Below are positions 22,862-34,250 of a stretch of DNA of 64,000 bases, piece by piece. The position numbers and the translations under genes are program-made. Under the pieces are notes generated by a model that was not told the origin of the DNA, made no database searches, and saw nothing but the letters and a program-made list of their open reading frames with translations. Source of the stretch: Saururus chinensis (Eukaryota > Streptophyta > Magnoliopsida > Piperales > Saururaceae); assembly GCA_035235625.1 (NCBI GenBank), contig CP141145.1, positions 26,786,563 to 26,850,562 on the forward strand, read 5' to 3'. Within the stretch, counting starts at the first letter, position 1. Each line of letters starts with the position of its first letter.

Positions 22862-23520
22862 TTTGACTTAGCCAAGGGCTACTCACCATATGTGGCTAGG
22901 GTTATGTACAAGCCAACCTACCCAGTTTGTAATGGTACTTGTATTGAAGAGTACAAGATTCATCAAGGTAAAACATACACAAGAAAACTTTTTGATCAAG
23001 TTCTTCTCAACTAGGTTTTATCTGGTGTAAGGGTTTTCTACTAAATTAGGAGTGCATCAATGCACTAGATTCATCAATGTAAAACATACACAAAACACTT
23101 CCAATTGATTTCTTCGCAAGTAGGATTTGTGTGGCATAAGGATTTTCTACTCAACTAAGTTGATTGTTAAGGAAAAATGTAAACGTGTAATTTGAAGAAA
23201 AGAATATTTAGTATACTAAATGTTATACATTTTACATTACTATATCTTTAAGGTTAGACTATGTTGTGTCCCCCAATTAAGTTATGCCGACAAAATTAAG
23301 AGTTGACCAAATTATTTTGCCAAGCTTCGATTCTATTGTTTATGACTCAAATGCATTTTTTTCAAAAAAAAAAAAAGGATACAAAATAAAGCCTTCCATG
23401 TGGTTGAACGTGCAATTTGCATGGTCACCCTTACTAGTGTTGATAACATGAATTGAATAATCTTTAGCCGCCGTTTGTAATGGGTTTGTTCAGAGGTTCC
23501 ATAAATAGAAGAGCATTAAA
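22862..23520. repeat. Composite repeat, parts R2 and R3
   Basis: R2 (22862-23390) matches 16700-17230 closely, including the poly(A) run. R3 (about 23395-23520; ACTAGTGTTGATAACATGAA, then TTGTTCAGAGGTTCC) matches 50060-50132. In this copy R3 continues uninterrupted into AGAAGAGCATTAAAG, whereas at 50133 a 2.9-kb insert splits the same phrase. Confidence 0.7.
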
Positions 23521-24566
23521 GAGGGATAATGACAATTGTAATGTTTTCAATTCGGAGGTATTTAAATTGGAATTATGATCATAGCAATCACTACTTGCCA
23601 ATCAATGTATATTGATCGAAATTTGATTGATTCTCATTCCAAATCCCGTCGCCTTCAGACCCGCAGCCAAAGTCTCGAAGTTGGTATGTTTTCTTACACA
23701 TTCCGGGACTGTTTTCCGCTTGCTATGTATAAAGGCCCTAGCATAAATAACGAAGCCCACAACTGCAATCCTCGCGTCTCTCTCCCTCTGCAGGCTGCAC
23801 TGTTTTGTGGATTTTAGATTACTGTTCTCAACAACCCTTGCGCACGTCCGGCTTTTACACCAGGTCTCTCTCTCTCTCTCTCTTGGCAATCTTCATACTG
23901 CTTCTCCCAACGTTAGTTCTTCTTTGGAAAATAACTCTTTACGCTGGTAACAGTCTTGGAGCTTGATTAGAGAGGCCAAAAGCCGACCAATCCAGCCAAC
24001 ATAGACAAATGGTTTGGACTGAGACCAAGCCCGCATGGTAGCTAACTAATAATAGTAATAATGTAACTACTGGCCAAAGCCATCACGGGCCTCACGGCGG
24101 AGACTAGAGGAGTCGTGGTCAACCTGTGGCTTCTGGCCAGGCAGACCAGGACAGCCGTAGCGACACAGTAGTCGACAGACCAGAACTAGCAAGGTGACCC
24201 CACTGGACAGGATCCTCCAATCAGCCATGACTGGACTGGACTGGTCCTGGATGGGTCGCGATTCGAGCCATGGCGCTCTACTGAGAAACTACTGCAAAGT
24301 TACCTAATAATTTTTCCTCTTTCTTCTGCTACATATAATTTTTTTTCTTTTGCTACAAACTGGACATTTAGAAACACTTCCATGGAGAGACAATTTAATG
24401 CGGTTTTGGTTTTATAAGTGAGATTGAAATTTATTTTTCAATTCGTTTATCCTTTATTTATTTGTATGTTTATTGTCTGATATCGAATAATGATATCCTA
24501 TAAACTATCATGTTAAAATGGTGTTTACCATAATGGAGTCTTTACAATTATGTAGGTAAAGAAGAT
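23521..24566. other. Upstream region of the neprosin gene
   Basis: Contains a (TC)n tract of about 20 bases at 23864-23883, 0.7 kb upstream of the start codon. 24000-24300 is locally GC-richer. A TATAAA at 24499-24504 lies 63-68 bases before the ATG and is a possible core promoter. An alternative is that a 5' non-coding exon ends upstream, since a splice acceptor-like TTATGTAG lies just before the ATG. Confidence 0.4.
24499..24504 (+). promoter_or_regulatory. Possible TATA box of the neprosin gene
   Basis: TATAAA in the context CCTATAAACT, 63 bases before the predicted ATG. Position alone supports it; AT-rich background makes chance occurrence common. Confidence 0.3.
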
Positions 24567-25985
24567 ATGTGGCTACAAATATTTTTATTACTGTCACTTG
24601 CATTCAACATCCAAGGAAAGTATGCGAGAAAGCTGCCTTTGAAGGAAAATTGGGAGTTAGATGCACAATTGAAAATACTTAACAAACCTCCAGTAAATAC
24701 AATTAAGGTATTAAATTGATTTCTTCATTCCCTACAATGCTTCAAAGCCGTGTGCTTTGATTTGATTACCCATGTGAAGATGTTATTGAACATGGAAATA
24801 TTGATTGATTGCCTTCTTTGTTTCATAGAAAGAACACGGGGAGATATTTGATTGTGTTGACATCTATAAACAGCCTGCATTTGAAAATCCACTCTTGAAG
24901 GGTCACAAACTTCAAGTATGTATCCTCTCTCTCTATATATAATATCTTGTAGGTCTTGAAAGAAGGGATTTATTCATGCAATATTCTTAGTCATATAATT
25001 CATTGTCTTGAGTTTTTTAAGAACTTGCTTTTTTAGTTAAAAATCAATAATTTATTTGTGACTGATACATATGTCATTACTTGCCAAAATTGTTTGTTAA
25101 TTTATGTAGGTCAAACCAAGCTTCATGACAAAGGGTCCAACTCAGAAGTCATCATTAGAAGGCCCAGTCATAAATTTTACACTCAAAGGAGTAGAATGTC
25201 CCATGGGGACTGTGCTTATCAAACGGACTACCAAGCAAGACTTGATCAGAGCTAAATACGCAAAAGCTCAATTGAGCAAATATAATTCACCGGTTCACTT
25301 TGAATGCAATAAATGGTCCTGCGTATCATGTAAGTAGGTTTTGATCACAACAACTCAAAGGTCTAAATTGCTAACTGAGACTCTCATGTTGAATGAGATT
25401 TAGGTTACTAATATTTACCAACTGCAAAACATGGCCATTGGATTTAGATTTGACAACCTTAAGAGTGGCTCATATTATATAGAGAGAGAGAGATAAGTGG
25501 CAGTATCATAAATTCAATATCAGGTTAAATTTTTTAGAGGGCCTATTTTTGTGGGCCATATAAAATGAGGGTATGAAACAAAAGGGGACGCTTAGGCAAA
25601 TCATGTTAAAATAAAATTAATATATTTTAGGCTAATTTTGATAAGTAGAACCCACTCATTAAAGTCGGTCAAAATTTTAACCCTAAATCAATAGTTTAAA
25701 TTTAACATGTTTTAAATATATAGTTTCATATATTAAAATAACCTAAAATTTAGTAAACACACATCTTTAAATGAGATCTTTAAATCCTAATTAGTTCTAC
25801 ACTTATTTTATAGTTTTAAAGACCCAAATTAAAAAATATAATATTGAGATTGAAGTGTCACAATCAAGAGCGTCCCTATGTCCAAATATGCCCAAAATTT
25901 ATAATCCTCTATTTTTTAAAATGCTCTTTTTATTTTCTTTATTCCCATATTCAATAAATATTGTTAAGATCTATATTTTATCAAG

Positions 25986-26029
<44 letters not shown>

Positions 26030-27166
26030 TCATGTAAATTAATGTCAACTTATCTTTACTTACTCAGGATGCAGGATTTAGCACGTACCGAGGTACCTAT
26101 TATGGAACAAGAGTTCGATTAAACATATGGAATCCAAAAGTTGAAAGCTATCAATATACACAAATAAAATTTTATCTTAGGTCTTGGGCGCCCGATGAGG
26201 ACTACAATAGCGATGTGAACGTTTTGGAGGTTGGATGGATGGTAAGTAACACTTGTACCATACTGCCATGCATCTCTTCACGCTGTTGTTTTTTTTTTTT
26301 TTTGAAGTTTAATTTAACTTCTTTTTTATGTATAATGATCTGCAATTGTAGATTGACCCTTCCCTTTTTGGAGACTTCGAAACGCATTTGTATGGGTCAT
26401 GGACAGTAAGCTAGAATACCTTTTTTTATTCTGCAAATAGATCAATCACCATGAATTGATGATTATTATTTTTATATACATATATTCATACCCTGGTTGT
26501 ATCAATAGGCAGATAGTCGGGGCGATACAGGTTGCTACAACACACTTTGCCCTGGATACGTTCAAACTAGCAATTTATTTACCCTTGGAGCCATTTTAAA
26601 ACCATATTCGAAACTCAACCAAAGCCAAACTGAGATATTATTTCAAGTATCTAAGGTGAGGTGTTTTGACTCGTTTTCACTTCTAGACCTGAGCAATTGT
26701 TTTAATTATTAAAAGCTAGGAAAAAATCACTGTTAGGAAGAGGTTCCTCATAGTGATATGGATCCTTCTCTGTTTGCATTTGCAGGACGAGGTGACCCAT
26801 AATTGGTGGTTGTTGTATGGTCTGGATAACATCCCAATTGGGTACTGGCCAAAGGAGCTCTTTACCGGCTTATCGGACTCAGCGAAACAAGTTGTATGGG
26901 GTGGCGAGGCCCGCACTATGTCGGGTCATCCCTTTCCTCCCATGGGTAGTGGCAATTTTCCTATTACCACGGGTGAGACAACTTACATCGGCCAAATTCA
27001 GTTGATGAGTGATGACTACATTTTAAGAGATGTGAAAAAAGACAATGTTTTTGGGGTAGCGACGTCACCCAAGTGTTACAAGGCAGATGAAGCACTTGGC
27101 GTGGATCACGTTCCTGGTGGTGGATATGGCCTCTTCGTCGGCGGGCCTGGTGGAAATGATTGTTAG
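24567..27166 (+). CDS. Neprosin-family (DUF239/DUF4409) glutamic peptidase, seven exons
   Basis: Seven GT-AG exons join in frame to 398 aa: 24567-24707, 24829-24915, 25110-25322, 26068-26241, 26352-26405, 26509-26655 and 26786-27166. The start gives a signal peptide (MWLQIFLLLSLAFNIQG). A neprosin-activation region follows (LKILNKPPVNTIK, then DCVDIYKQPAFENPLLKGH), and then the catalytic domain with GTYYGTRVRLNIWNP, GCYNTLCPGYVQTSN, NWWLLYG and VVWGGEA. Glutamates 201 (VLEVGWM) and 313 (WGGEA) are 112 residues apart, close to the spacing of the E188/E297 pair described for Nepenthes neprosin, so the catalytic pair is probably kept. Secreted prolyl endopeptidase activity is inferred from family. 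Oddity: the in-frame exon 3 donor is GC/GTATCA, while a stronger-looking GTAAGT seven bases later would shift the frame. AATAAA at 27561 may be a poly(A) signal. Confidence 0.88.
25986..26028. repeat. (TA)n microsatellite in neprosin intron 3
   Basis: Run of about 20 TA units just upstream of exon 4. It is likely to be length-polymorphic and lies only 40 bases from the splice acceptor. Confidence 0.95.
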
Positions 27167-27659
27167 ACCTTCATATTTGTTGGAGTTAATTCGTAGGAGT
27201 AGTTTTTCATGTGACTAGTATTTATAGAGGACGTCTAGCCAATGCTGTAGTTTTCAGCACTGGCTACAAAACTCCGAGCCATGATATGTGATGGTTAGCG
27301 GCTCCAGCACTGTCTAAATTTTTCCCATATTCTTAAAAAATGGGCTAATAAGTTTCACTCTAGGAGTGATGTTAAAAAACTCACTATAGCAATCGTTATG
27401 TTTCAATCTAATTGTAGTTGTTATGCAAATGATTTCTCCCATATTAAATGATTAGCAAAACAAACTTAGGTCTAACTTCCCGGTTAGTGATTTTTATTAG
27501 TTACTTTTGCACTTAGATTAATGGGTTTTTTTTTTTGCATTTTTATTCTCATATTAGCTCAATAAAATTCAAGGCTTAAGGAGAAATTTTAGATGAATTT
27601 TTTTACAAGTAATTTGTTAGATTAATGCAATGAAATAATTCTTAACTTTGGTTGTTCAA
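27167..27659. other. Neprosin 3' flank
   Basis: Probably includes the 3' untranslated region. The phrase AGCACTGGCTAC with a local inverted partner (TAGCCAATGCTG) lies at 27236-27266. No other feature was seen. Confidence 0.4.
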
Positions 27660-28190
27660 TTACTAACCTTAACTTAACAAATTGTGATGTATTTAGCGTA
27701 GCTATCCAGAACGAACAAGTGACTTTGTTTGTGCACAAAGTTTTGGTGTTCAAAGATGATAAAATTAACAATACTATATCTGCCTAAAGTATAGAACCAC
27801 CATGTAAATGTTGAATATAAAAAATATGCCCTTCCTTAGTTAAATCTAACGGCACATATTTCCTTCACGAGTCACCCACAACATACCAAAAGAAGAAAAG
27901 TTACAAAGAGATGCACATAGTGCGGTGACCATATTAATAGGAACAGACTAAAAATATGTTTTGTACCCTTAAAAAAATGCTAATTAGTGTCCACCCTCAA
28001 TGGTTGCATAGAGCTCCTAATGTAATGTATTGGTTGTGTATGTCATGTGAAGATGGAAAATCCTGTGTGGGATGTCTTTCGTTCAATGAATTTGTTCAAG
28101 ATAAATCCATAACCCTTATTTACAAATCGATCTCTATCTATATTATTTACAACATTGGCCTATTTAAAATTCTTTATATATTATAACCAT
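27660..28190. repeat. Dispersed repeat pieces joined (copies of 12400-12730 and 43305-43430)
   Basis: 27660-27955 matches 12400-12730. It is followed at 27995-28110 by a phrase (GTCCACCCTCAATGGTTGCA, then GTGTGGGATGTCTTTC) that recurs at 43308-43425, where it lies in a longer open frame. The same joining order suggests that both pieces come from one larger unidentified element. Confidence 0.55.
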
Positions 28191-28199
28191 TGAATTATG

Positions 28200-29612
28200 A
28201 AAACATTGAGCGCGATGTGAAAAGGTCCCACACGGGGCGAAATTTTTGCCCCATGCAGGCAAATATATATTGCCTGCGCGGGTTTTTTCTTCAACACCCT
28301 CACCCCGCCGCCGTCTGCCGCTGCCCTTCCTCCGTCACTGTTAGCTGCTTGTCCACCGCCCGTTTGCCTCCGTCCGCCCCACTTCACCCCCACGGCTCCT
28401 CCCCTCCCATTCCCCACCCCTTAGCCACCTTCCGCTACCCCGTCAGGCCCTGGCCACCCCAATCCACTCCGGCCCAGGAAACCCCGCTTCGCTCCGGTCC
28501 CGGCCCTCTCTCCCCGGCCCTCACAGTCCCGGCCTAACTCCTAGTCGCTCCTCCCCTCCTATGCCCCACCCCATAGCCGCCTTCTATTGCCCGCGTCCGG
28601 CCCCCACCACCCCGCATCCGTCTCCGGCCCTCTTTCCCCATCGCCCACAATCCCGGCCTCCCCCCTCTTCTCTCCTTAGGACCGCCCCCTAGCCCCCTGC
28701 TTCCCCTTCTCTGTTTCAGAGGAGAGGGGCGGATCCGGGGGAAAGGGGGCAGCGGGAGGGAGGCCAGGATTGTGGGGGGGGGGATTCTAGCGGGGACCCG
28801 GAATCCAACCCTCTCTCCCCAGCCTCCCTCCCGCTCACCCCCTTGCCCTCAACAGAGGAGGGGGCGGGAAGGAGAAAGAGGGGACTGGATTCCAGCTCCC
28901 CACCAGAATCCGGCCACCTACCCCACCTCCTCCCTCTCCCCTGCTCGCGGTCACTACACCCCCCCTCTGTGCCCCAACCTCCCATCGGTGCCAGATCCGG
29001 AACTTTCGCCGAATTCCGGTGCCAGATTAATTTTAAAAAAATTCTAAAGTTTTTAGCAACGCTTATAAAAGCGTCGTAAAGGCTTTTTTTATATATTTTT
29101 AAATTTTTTATGAAGTATTAATGACAGTTTCTAAAGTGTCGCTAATACATAATTTTTTTAAAAAAATATGATTTTTCATTAACGATGCTTTAAAAATTAT
29201 TTTTTATTATTTTTCAATTGTTTTATTTGCGACGCATAAATTATTAGCGACACTTATATCTATGCGTCGCTAATAAGTTGTTATTTATTTTTTAAAATAT
29301 TTTTTTATATTAGCGATGTGTAGTAAAGCGTCACTAATAATCAATTATTAGCGATGCTTAAGTATTATGTGTCGTTAATAATTTACTATTAACGATGCTT
29401 TACTATACGTCGCTAATGCTAAAATTATTAGTGACGTATTGATAAACGTCGCTAATGTGCACTATTAGCGTCGCTTTACGTAAGCGTCGCTAATGAGCAA
29501 TAGCGACTTGTGTTTTAGTGACGTAAGTAGCGATGCTAATAGTCATTAGTGACGCTGATACTATTATTAGGGACGCTTATAAGCATTGATAATAGTCTTT
29601 TTTGTTGTAGTG
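28200..29612. mobile_element. CACTA-type element A, GC-rich core plus subterminal repeats
   Basis: 28240-29025 is very GC/CT-rich (CCCC and GGGG runs), and from 29050 the sequence switches to AT-rich DNA with many TTAGCGACGC and GCGTCGCTAATA words on both strands. It ends TTTTTTGTTGTAGTG at 29598-29612, the complement of the CACTACAACAAAA terminus of plant CACTA (En/Spm) elements. A left CACTA end was not found. Long overlapping open frames in the GC-rich part are compositional artefacts; no TnpA or TnpD domain is visible. Confidence 0.7.
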
Positions 29613-31416
29613 GCTACTACACTATTGTATAAACAACGCAGACAAGTACACGTCGCTAATACGTATTTTATTTATTTATTTTAAAAATAATTTATAATAA
29701 CAATTTTAATCCTCTCTCTCCCCTCTATCTTCTTCTCTTTCCCCTTTCTCTCTCCTCTCTCTCTCCCCTCTCTCTCCCTCCTCTCTCCTCACTCTCTCTC
29801 TCTATCAATTTTAATTTAATTTTTTTAAATAAAAAATTGTTATTAGTGACGCATACCATATGTGTCGCTACTATACTATGATAGTAGCCACACATGCAAG
29901 TATGTGTCGCTACTACCTGAAGTTAGTAGCGACGCATACGTATATACATCGCTAATACGTTATTTTTATTATTTTTTTAAAATTCTTAAAAATAATTTAT
30001 AATAACAGTTTTAATCCTCTCCTCCCCTCTCCTCTCCTCTCTCTCTCCCCTCTCTCCTCTCTCTCTTTCTCTCCCTTCCTCTTTCTCTCTCCTCTCTCCT
30101 CTCTTCCTCTCTCTCCCTCTCCCCCTCATTTCTCCTCCCTCCCCCCTCCTCTCCCCTCTCTCTCCTCTCTCTCTCCCTTCCTCTTTCTCTCTCCTCTCCC
30201 TCCCTCCTCTCTCCTCCCTCTTCTCTCCTCATCCTCTCTCTATCTCTTTTAATTTAAATTTTTTTAAAATAAAAATTTGCAATTAGCGTCGCATACTATA
30301 TGCGTCACTACAGTAATAGCGATGCATATAGTATGTGTCGCTACTACCCGAAGTTAGTAGCGATATGCGTCGCTAATACGTATTTTTTTAATTTTTTAAA
30401 ATTTTTAAAAATAATTTATAATAAACAATTTTAATCCTCTCTCTCCCCTCTCTCTCCTCTCTCTCTTCCTCTCTCTCCCTCACTCTCTCCTCTCTCTTCC
30501 TCTCTCTCCCTCACTCTCTCCTCGCTCTCTCTCTTCTCTCTCTCTCTCCCTTCATCATCTCTCTCCCCTCGCTCTCTCTCTCTCTCTCTTCACTCTCTCT
30601 TCTCTTCTCTCTCTCCCTCCTCTCTCTTTCCCTCCCTCCCCTCTCTCTCTCTACCCTCTTTCTCTCTCTCCTCACCCTCTCTCTCCTCTCCTCTCTCTCT
30701 CTATCACTCTCTCTTCCTCTCTTAAGTCTCTCTCTTTTATTATAAATTATATTTTAAAATTAGCAAGAAAATTTAAGAAATAAAATATATTATATATAAA
30801 TAGTGAAAGTTTAATCAATTATTGAAACTACCTTTTATTGAAAATTTAATACTTATTTATTATATATACAAGTAGTAAATATTGAATAAAATATATTATA
30901 TTTAAGAAGTTCATTTTTATTTTTGTTTAATATTTATTTATTATATAATTATTTATTAAATAAAATTAATTAATAAAGTTAATAGCGACGTTTGAAAGTA
31001 AGTGTCGCTATTGTCAATGCTATTTGCGACGCTTGTTTAAAAGCATCGCTAGTAGTTCTAATTTTTATTTTTATTTATTTTTTTATTTTAAATTCATTAC
31101 TATCAGTGATAGTTTTCTCAAGTGTCACTATTGTTAAAACAATTAGCAACGCTTAAGGAAAAGCGTCGCTAATAGTTATGAATTTTTTTATTTTTTAAAA
31201 TATATATCCTTTAGCAACGCTTATTTAAAGCGTCGATAATAGTGTAACTATTAGCGATGTTTATTGGAAAGAGTCACTAATATGCTTCGTATTAGCGACG
31301 CTTTAATTTAAGTGTCGCTAATAGTTCATTTGTTTGCCACGATTTTGTATGCATCGCAAGTATTAGTTTCTAGCGACACTTGTGTTTGCTCGCTAATAGT
31401 ACATTTTGTTGTAGAT
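29613..31416. mobile_element. CACTA-type repeat array with CT tracts
   Basis: Holds a tandem arrangement of units, each made of a GCGACGCATA/TATGCGTCGC hairpin, an AT-rich linker (AATAATTTATAATAACA...TTTTAATCCTCTC) and a CT tract. CT tracts lie at about 29711-29800, 30014-30242 and 30436-30735. More GCGACGCTT/AAGCGTCGC hairpins follow at 30980-31400. The array ends ATTTTGTTGTAGA at about 31403-31415, a mutated CACTA terminus. It is probably a second, non-autonomous element joined to element A. Confidence 0.65.
29711..30735. repeat. Polypyrimidine (CT)n-type tracts, three blocks
   Basis: Three blocks of nearly pure CT/CCT/TCTC sequence (about 90, 230 and 300 bases), spaced by hairpin-bearing AT-rich linkers. 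The translated frames in this stretch are low-complexity and not genes. Blocks of the complementary GA type occur at 47455-47770 and 47995-48025. Confidence 0.9.
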
Positions 31417-32900
31417 ACTAATGATGGAGACAACAATAGTGAAAGAAATTATGATAGAAATGATAATAGTAGACACACTCTCGGAGGGAATAAGGCTAAT
31501 CAAAATGAAAGATTTAACATGACTCCTTTGACTTTCACTAAGGAAGATGGTTTTACTCGTGCTACACAGGATTCCGATCACGGGTCGCGACCAATTAAGC
31601 AATTCAACCGTTGTAAAGGAGAGGAAAGTGCAAGGCAGAGGAAAAAATAGTATTTCATTAGATGCTCTCGTTAAATCAATTCTTAGTTTTATGTCATTAG
31701 GATTACTAATTCTTAGATCTTATATCTAAATAGGTTTTGATTTTTCTACATACACAATATTGCTATTCAGTCTATTTTTGCATTATCAATAAATATTATA
31801 TTTTTTACTTATTTTAAATATTTTTTGTTATATTCTCATAAATTTATAATTGTTTAATATTTGTATCAATATTTGTTAATAATAGTATATACCCACATTG
31901 AGAAATGTGTTGACCATTTTTTTATGATCACCTCGACGCTTGCTATTATTTTACACGATCTCTCCGAGATCTCTCTAACAATTCTTACTCACTCTATGAC
32001 TCCCATTTTTTATTTATTGTATGTCATTGCTTAGTATGACATATGGAGTGCTCTCAAGGAGAGAGTGAATTGGATGATGACACAACTTCTTTTTTAGACC
32101 CACGTGGATTTGCCTTCTATTATCTTTGGTCAGCTTATAGCTTTCTTACATGGGCATATACATAAGATATTACCCTATCTGTATATTCTTTGTTGTATAT
32201 TTCTTATATTAATACATAAGGATCATTAAGAGAGAGCCTACCATGATTGACAAGTAGTAACATGTATGACACTATTTTCATTTTGCTTTCAATGTAGGGT
32301 TCTGTGGCGTCAATTCGTAAGTTTTATTTTGTTTTATTTCCACCTCTTTTTCTGTTTGTATCTGCATGATGTTCTATAATCTGTTTTTGTAATCTTTGAA
32401 CAAGACCTGGAAGTAGTTTACCTATGTTTCTGGAAGTAGTCTTTCTTTGTTTCACAAAGATGAATATGGCGTTTTTAGTAGAATTAGCATGTTAGCATAG
32501 CTGAAGGTCTGAATTCTGTTGTTTTATATATACTTCCTGTTTGAGCTTTAGAGAAGCACAATAGATTCTGCTATTTTAAAATTAATAGTTTCATTTGCCA
32601 ATGTGAAACATTTTTTTAGATGAAGCTACTAATATGAGATGGAGGTAAGAATTGTCATATTTTCATTCATAAGGAAATATTTCTGTACCTTGAAGTACTT
32701 TCTTATAATTATAACAATTTTTCTTCTAGTCCCATATTTATTTAATAGGGAAGTTAAGAGTATGTGTTTGCTAATGTGACTGGTACTAACTCAACGTGCT
32801 TGGTTTGGGAGAGATGTGCTCAATATTTAGTTTAAATTATTGTGTATATAATTTCTAAGAGGTTAAGCTTAGGATATATGGTGGTTTCCTGAAAGAAATA
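31417..32900. other. No recognised gene; open frame across the element end
   Basis: A + frame at 31312-31650 runs from the element into flanking DNA and reads NDGDNNSERNYDRNDN followed by FTKEDGFTRATQDSD. I do not recognise it. It starts inside hairpin repeats, so only the part after 31415 could be host exon. The remainder to 32900 is AT-rich, intron-like sequence. Confidence 0.35.
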
Positions 32901-32925
32901 ATGTTGAAATGGCCAACATTTGCAG

Positions 32926-33041
32926 GGAATAGGTCTTCCAAAAGGAGAAAATTGTTGATAGTTGTGCTGATAACCGTTGGCCTAGCTGTGTGTCTTGTAG
33001 GCAGCGTTGTTTATTGCTTCTGGAGGAGAATATACAAACTA
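32926..33041 (+). pseudogene. Receptor-like kinase transmembrane exon relic
   Basis: Flanked by an acceptor (TTTGCAG, ending 32925) and a donor (CTAG/GTAATA), the exon encodes NRSSKRRKLLIVVLITVGLA followed by VCLVGSVVYCFWRRIYKL: a short basic stretch, one hydrophobic helix of about 22 residues, then a basic stop-transfer segment. This organisation and length fit the transmembrane exon of G-type lectin S-receptor-like or cysteine-rich receptor kinases. No ectodomain or kinase motif (HRD, DFG) was found within the 4 kb on either side, so it is an orphan exon. Confidence 0.5.
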
Positions 33042-34250
33042 GGTAATACTGTTACTGAAGCAAAACAATGTCCATTATTTGGTTCTCAACTCTTACAAAT
33101 GGGATGAGGTGTTGATGATGATAATGATGACTGAGTGGGGCTTATCTTGTCTACCTGTAATTGTAAATTGGCCAGATATGATATCTTGAATTACTTGGAA
33201 GCATCCTTCGTACTTGTGACTAATGGTAATAGAAGGTCTTTATTGCTGACTGGAAAACTCAGCTACTTATTCAGAAATTGTGTGGAGTAATCTTACCGGA
33301 TCTTGCTGATGAGATAGGGGACTTAGTTGGTGCAATTATTGTATAGACAGTGAAATGCTAATAAAATTGTTCTAATTGGTGAAATCTTGGCAGTCCCATT
33401 TGGGGGCCTTCTTTCGACTGTGAATCCTCATTAACGACAGTTAATCAAATTTTATCGTATATTTAAGTTACATGTTATTATGAGGCTAAAAATAACTTTT
33501 TTCTAGTTAAATATAGTTATAGCCCGTTAAGAGCCCAAAATTGGTCCATGACCATTTGTTTTTAAATGGGCTGTAAGTAATCAGGCTTAACAGGGTTGGG
33601 CTCTAATTAAATGGGCTCGGGCGGGCCCGAGCCCGGCCTGATTACTAGCCCTAATGGTGGTAGCCTGCAGGGAGGAGATGATAGGGTGATTGGAGCAGGG
33701 AGGAGGAGGGAGGGTGATGGTAGCCGGTAGGGAAGAGGTGGATGGGCCGACTAGAGCATAGAGGGGGGAGGCAGGGTGATTGCAGCCGGCAAGGGGGGAT
33801 GGTAGCATTTAGAGATGAGGAGGGGGTAGCAGCCGACAGGGAAGAGATGGAGGACTAGTGCAAGGAGAGAGGGATAGGGGGAGGGATAGATACACAAGAT
33901 TAGGGTTAATCTTGGTCATTCATTCACATAAACTGTCAAAAGTTAAATTATACAGAGAGTATGGACATATGTTTCAAAAGTATAATAGCTGATTAGTACA
34001 TATCTTAAACGGTCGTTCGAGATGTATAATAATATTGAAATGTATTGATTCTAATGACATTGCACGCAAACTAACAGTATCAATTTCCACCTCTAGTAAG
34101 TCAGTAACAGAGTGTACTATCAATTTGGCCCACACTACATAAGTGAAAATTACAAACGCAGACATAAGTAGAAATATTTACAACCGCAAGCACTCTGGTA
34201 TAAGTATAGACTCTTAATAGCTTAAGAAGAAGAACACTAGCACAAGCATC
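33042..34250. other. No gene; short palindrome and GGTGG/GGAGG-rich stretch
   Basis: 33597-33640 contains GGGCTCGGGC, a two-base spacer and GCCCGAGCCC, a 10-bp-arm hairpin. It resembles the ends of the hAT-type element at 36443-37666 and may be an eroded terminus. 33650-33890 is purine-rich with GGAGG repeats. 33900-34250 is AT-rich 3' flank of the ATL gene, which lies on -. Confidence 0.5.

Noticed and set aside
28190..28985. Overlapping proline/glycine-rich frames on both strands in the GC-rich block
   Set aside because: Open only because stop codons are rare in GC-rich DNA; the block is the core of a CACTA-type element and recurs at 44441-44640 without frame conservation.
29050..29612. 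Satellite DNA or origin-like hairpin cluster
   Set aside because: The hairpins end at a CACTA-type terminus and recur in several separate elements, so transposon subterminal repeats explain them better.
30011..30232. Arginine/glutamate-rich open frame on - across the CT tract
   Set aside because: Pure translation of a CT/GA low-complexity tract; no start context, no conservation, and similar frames occur in every such tract (47395-47658, 47431-47862).
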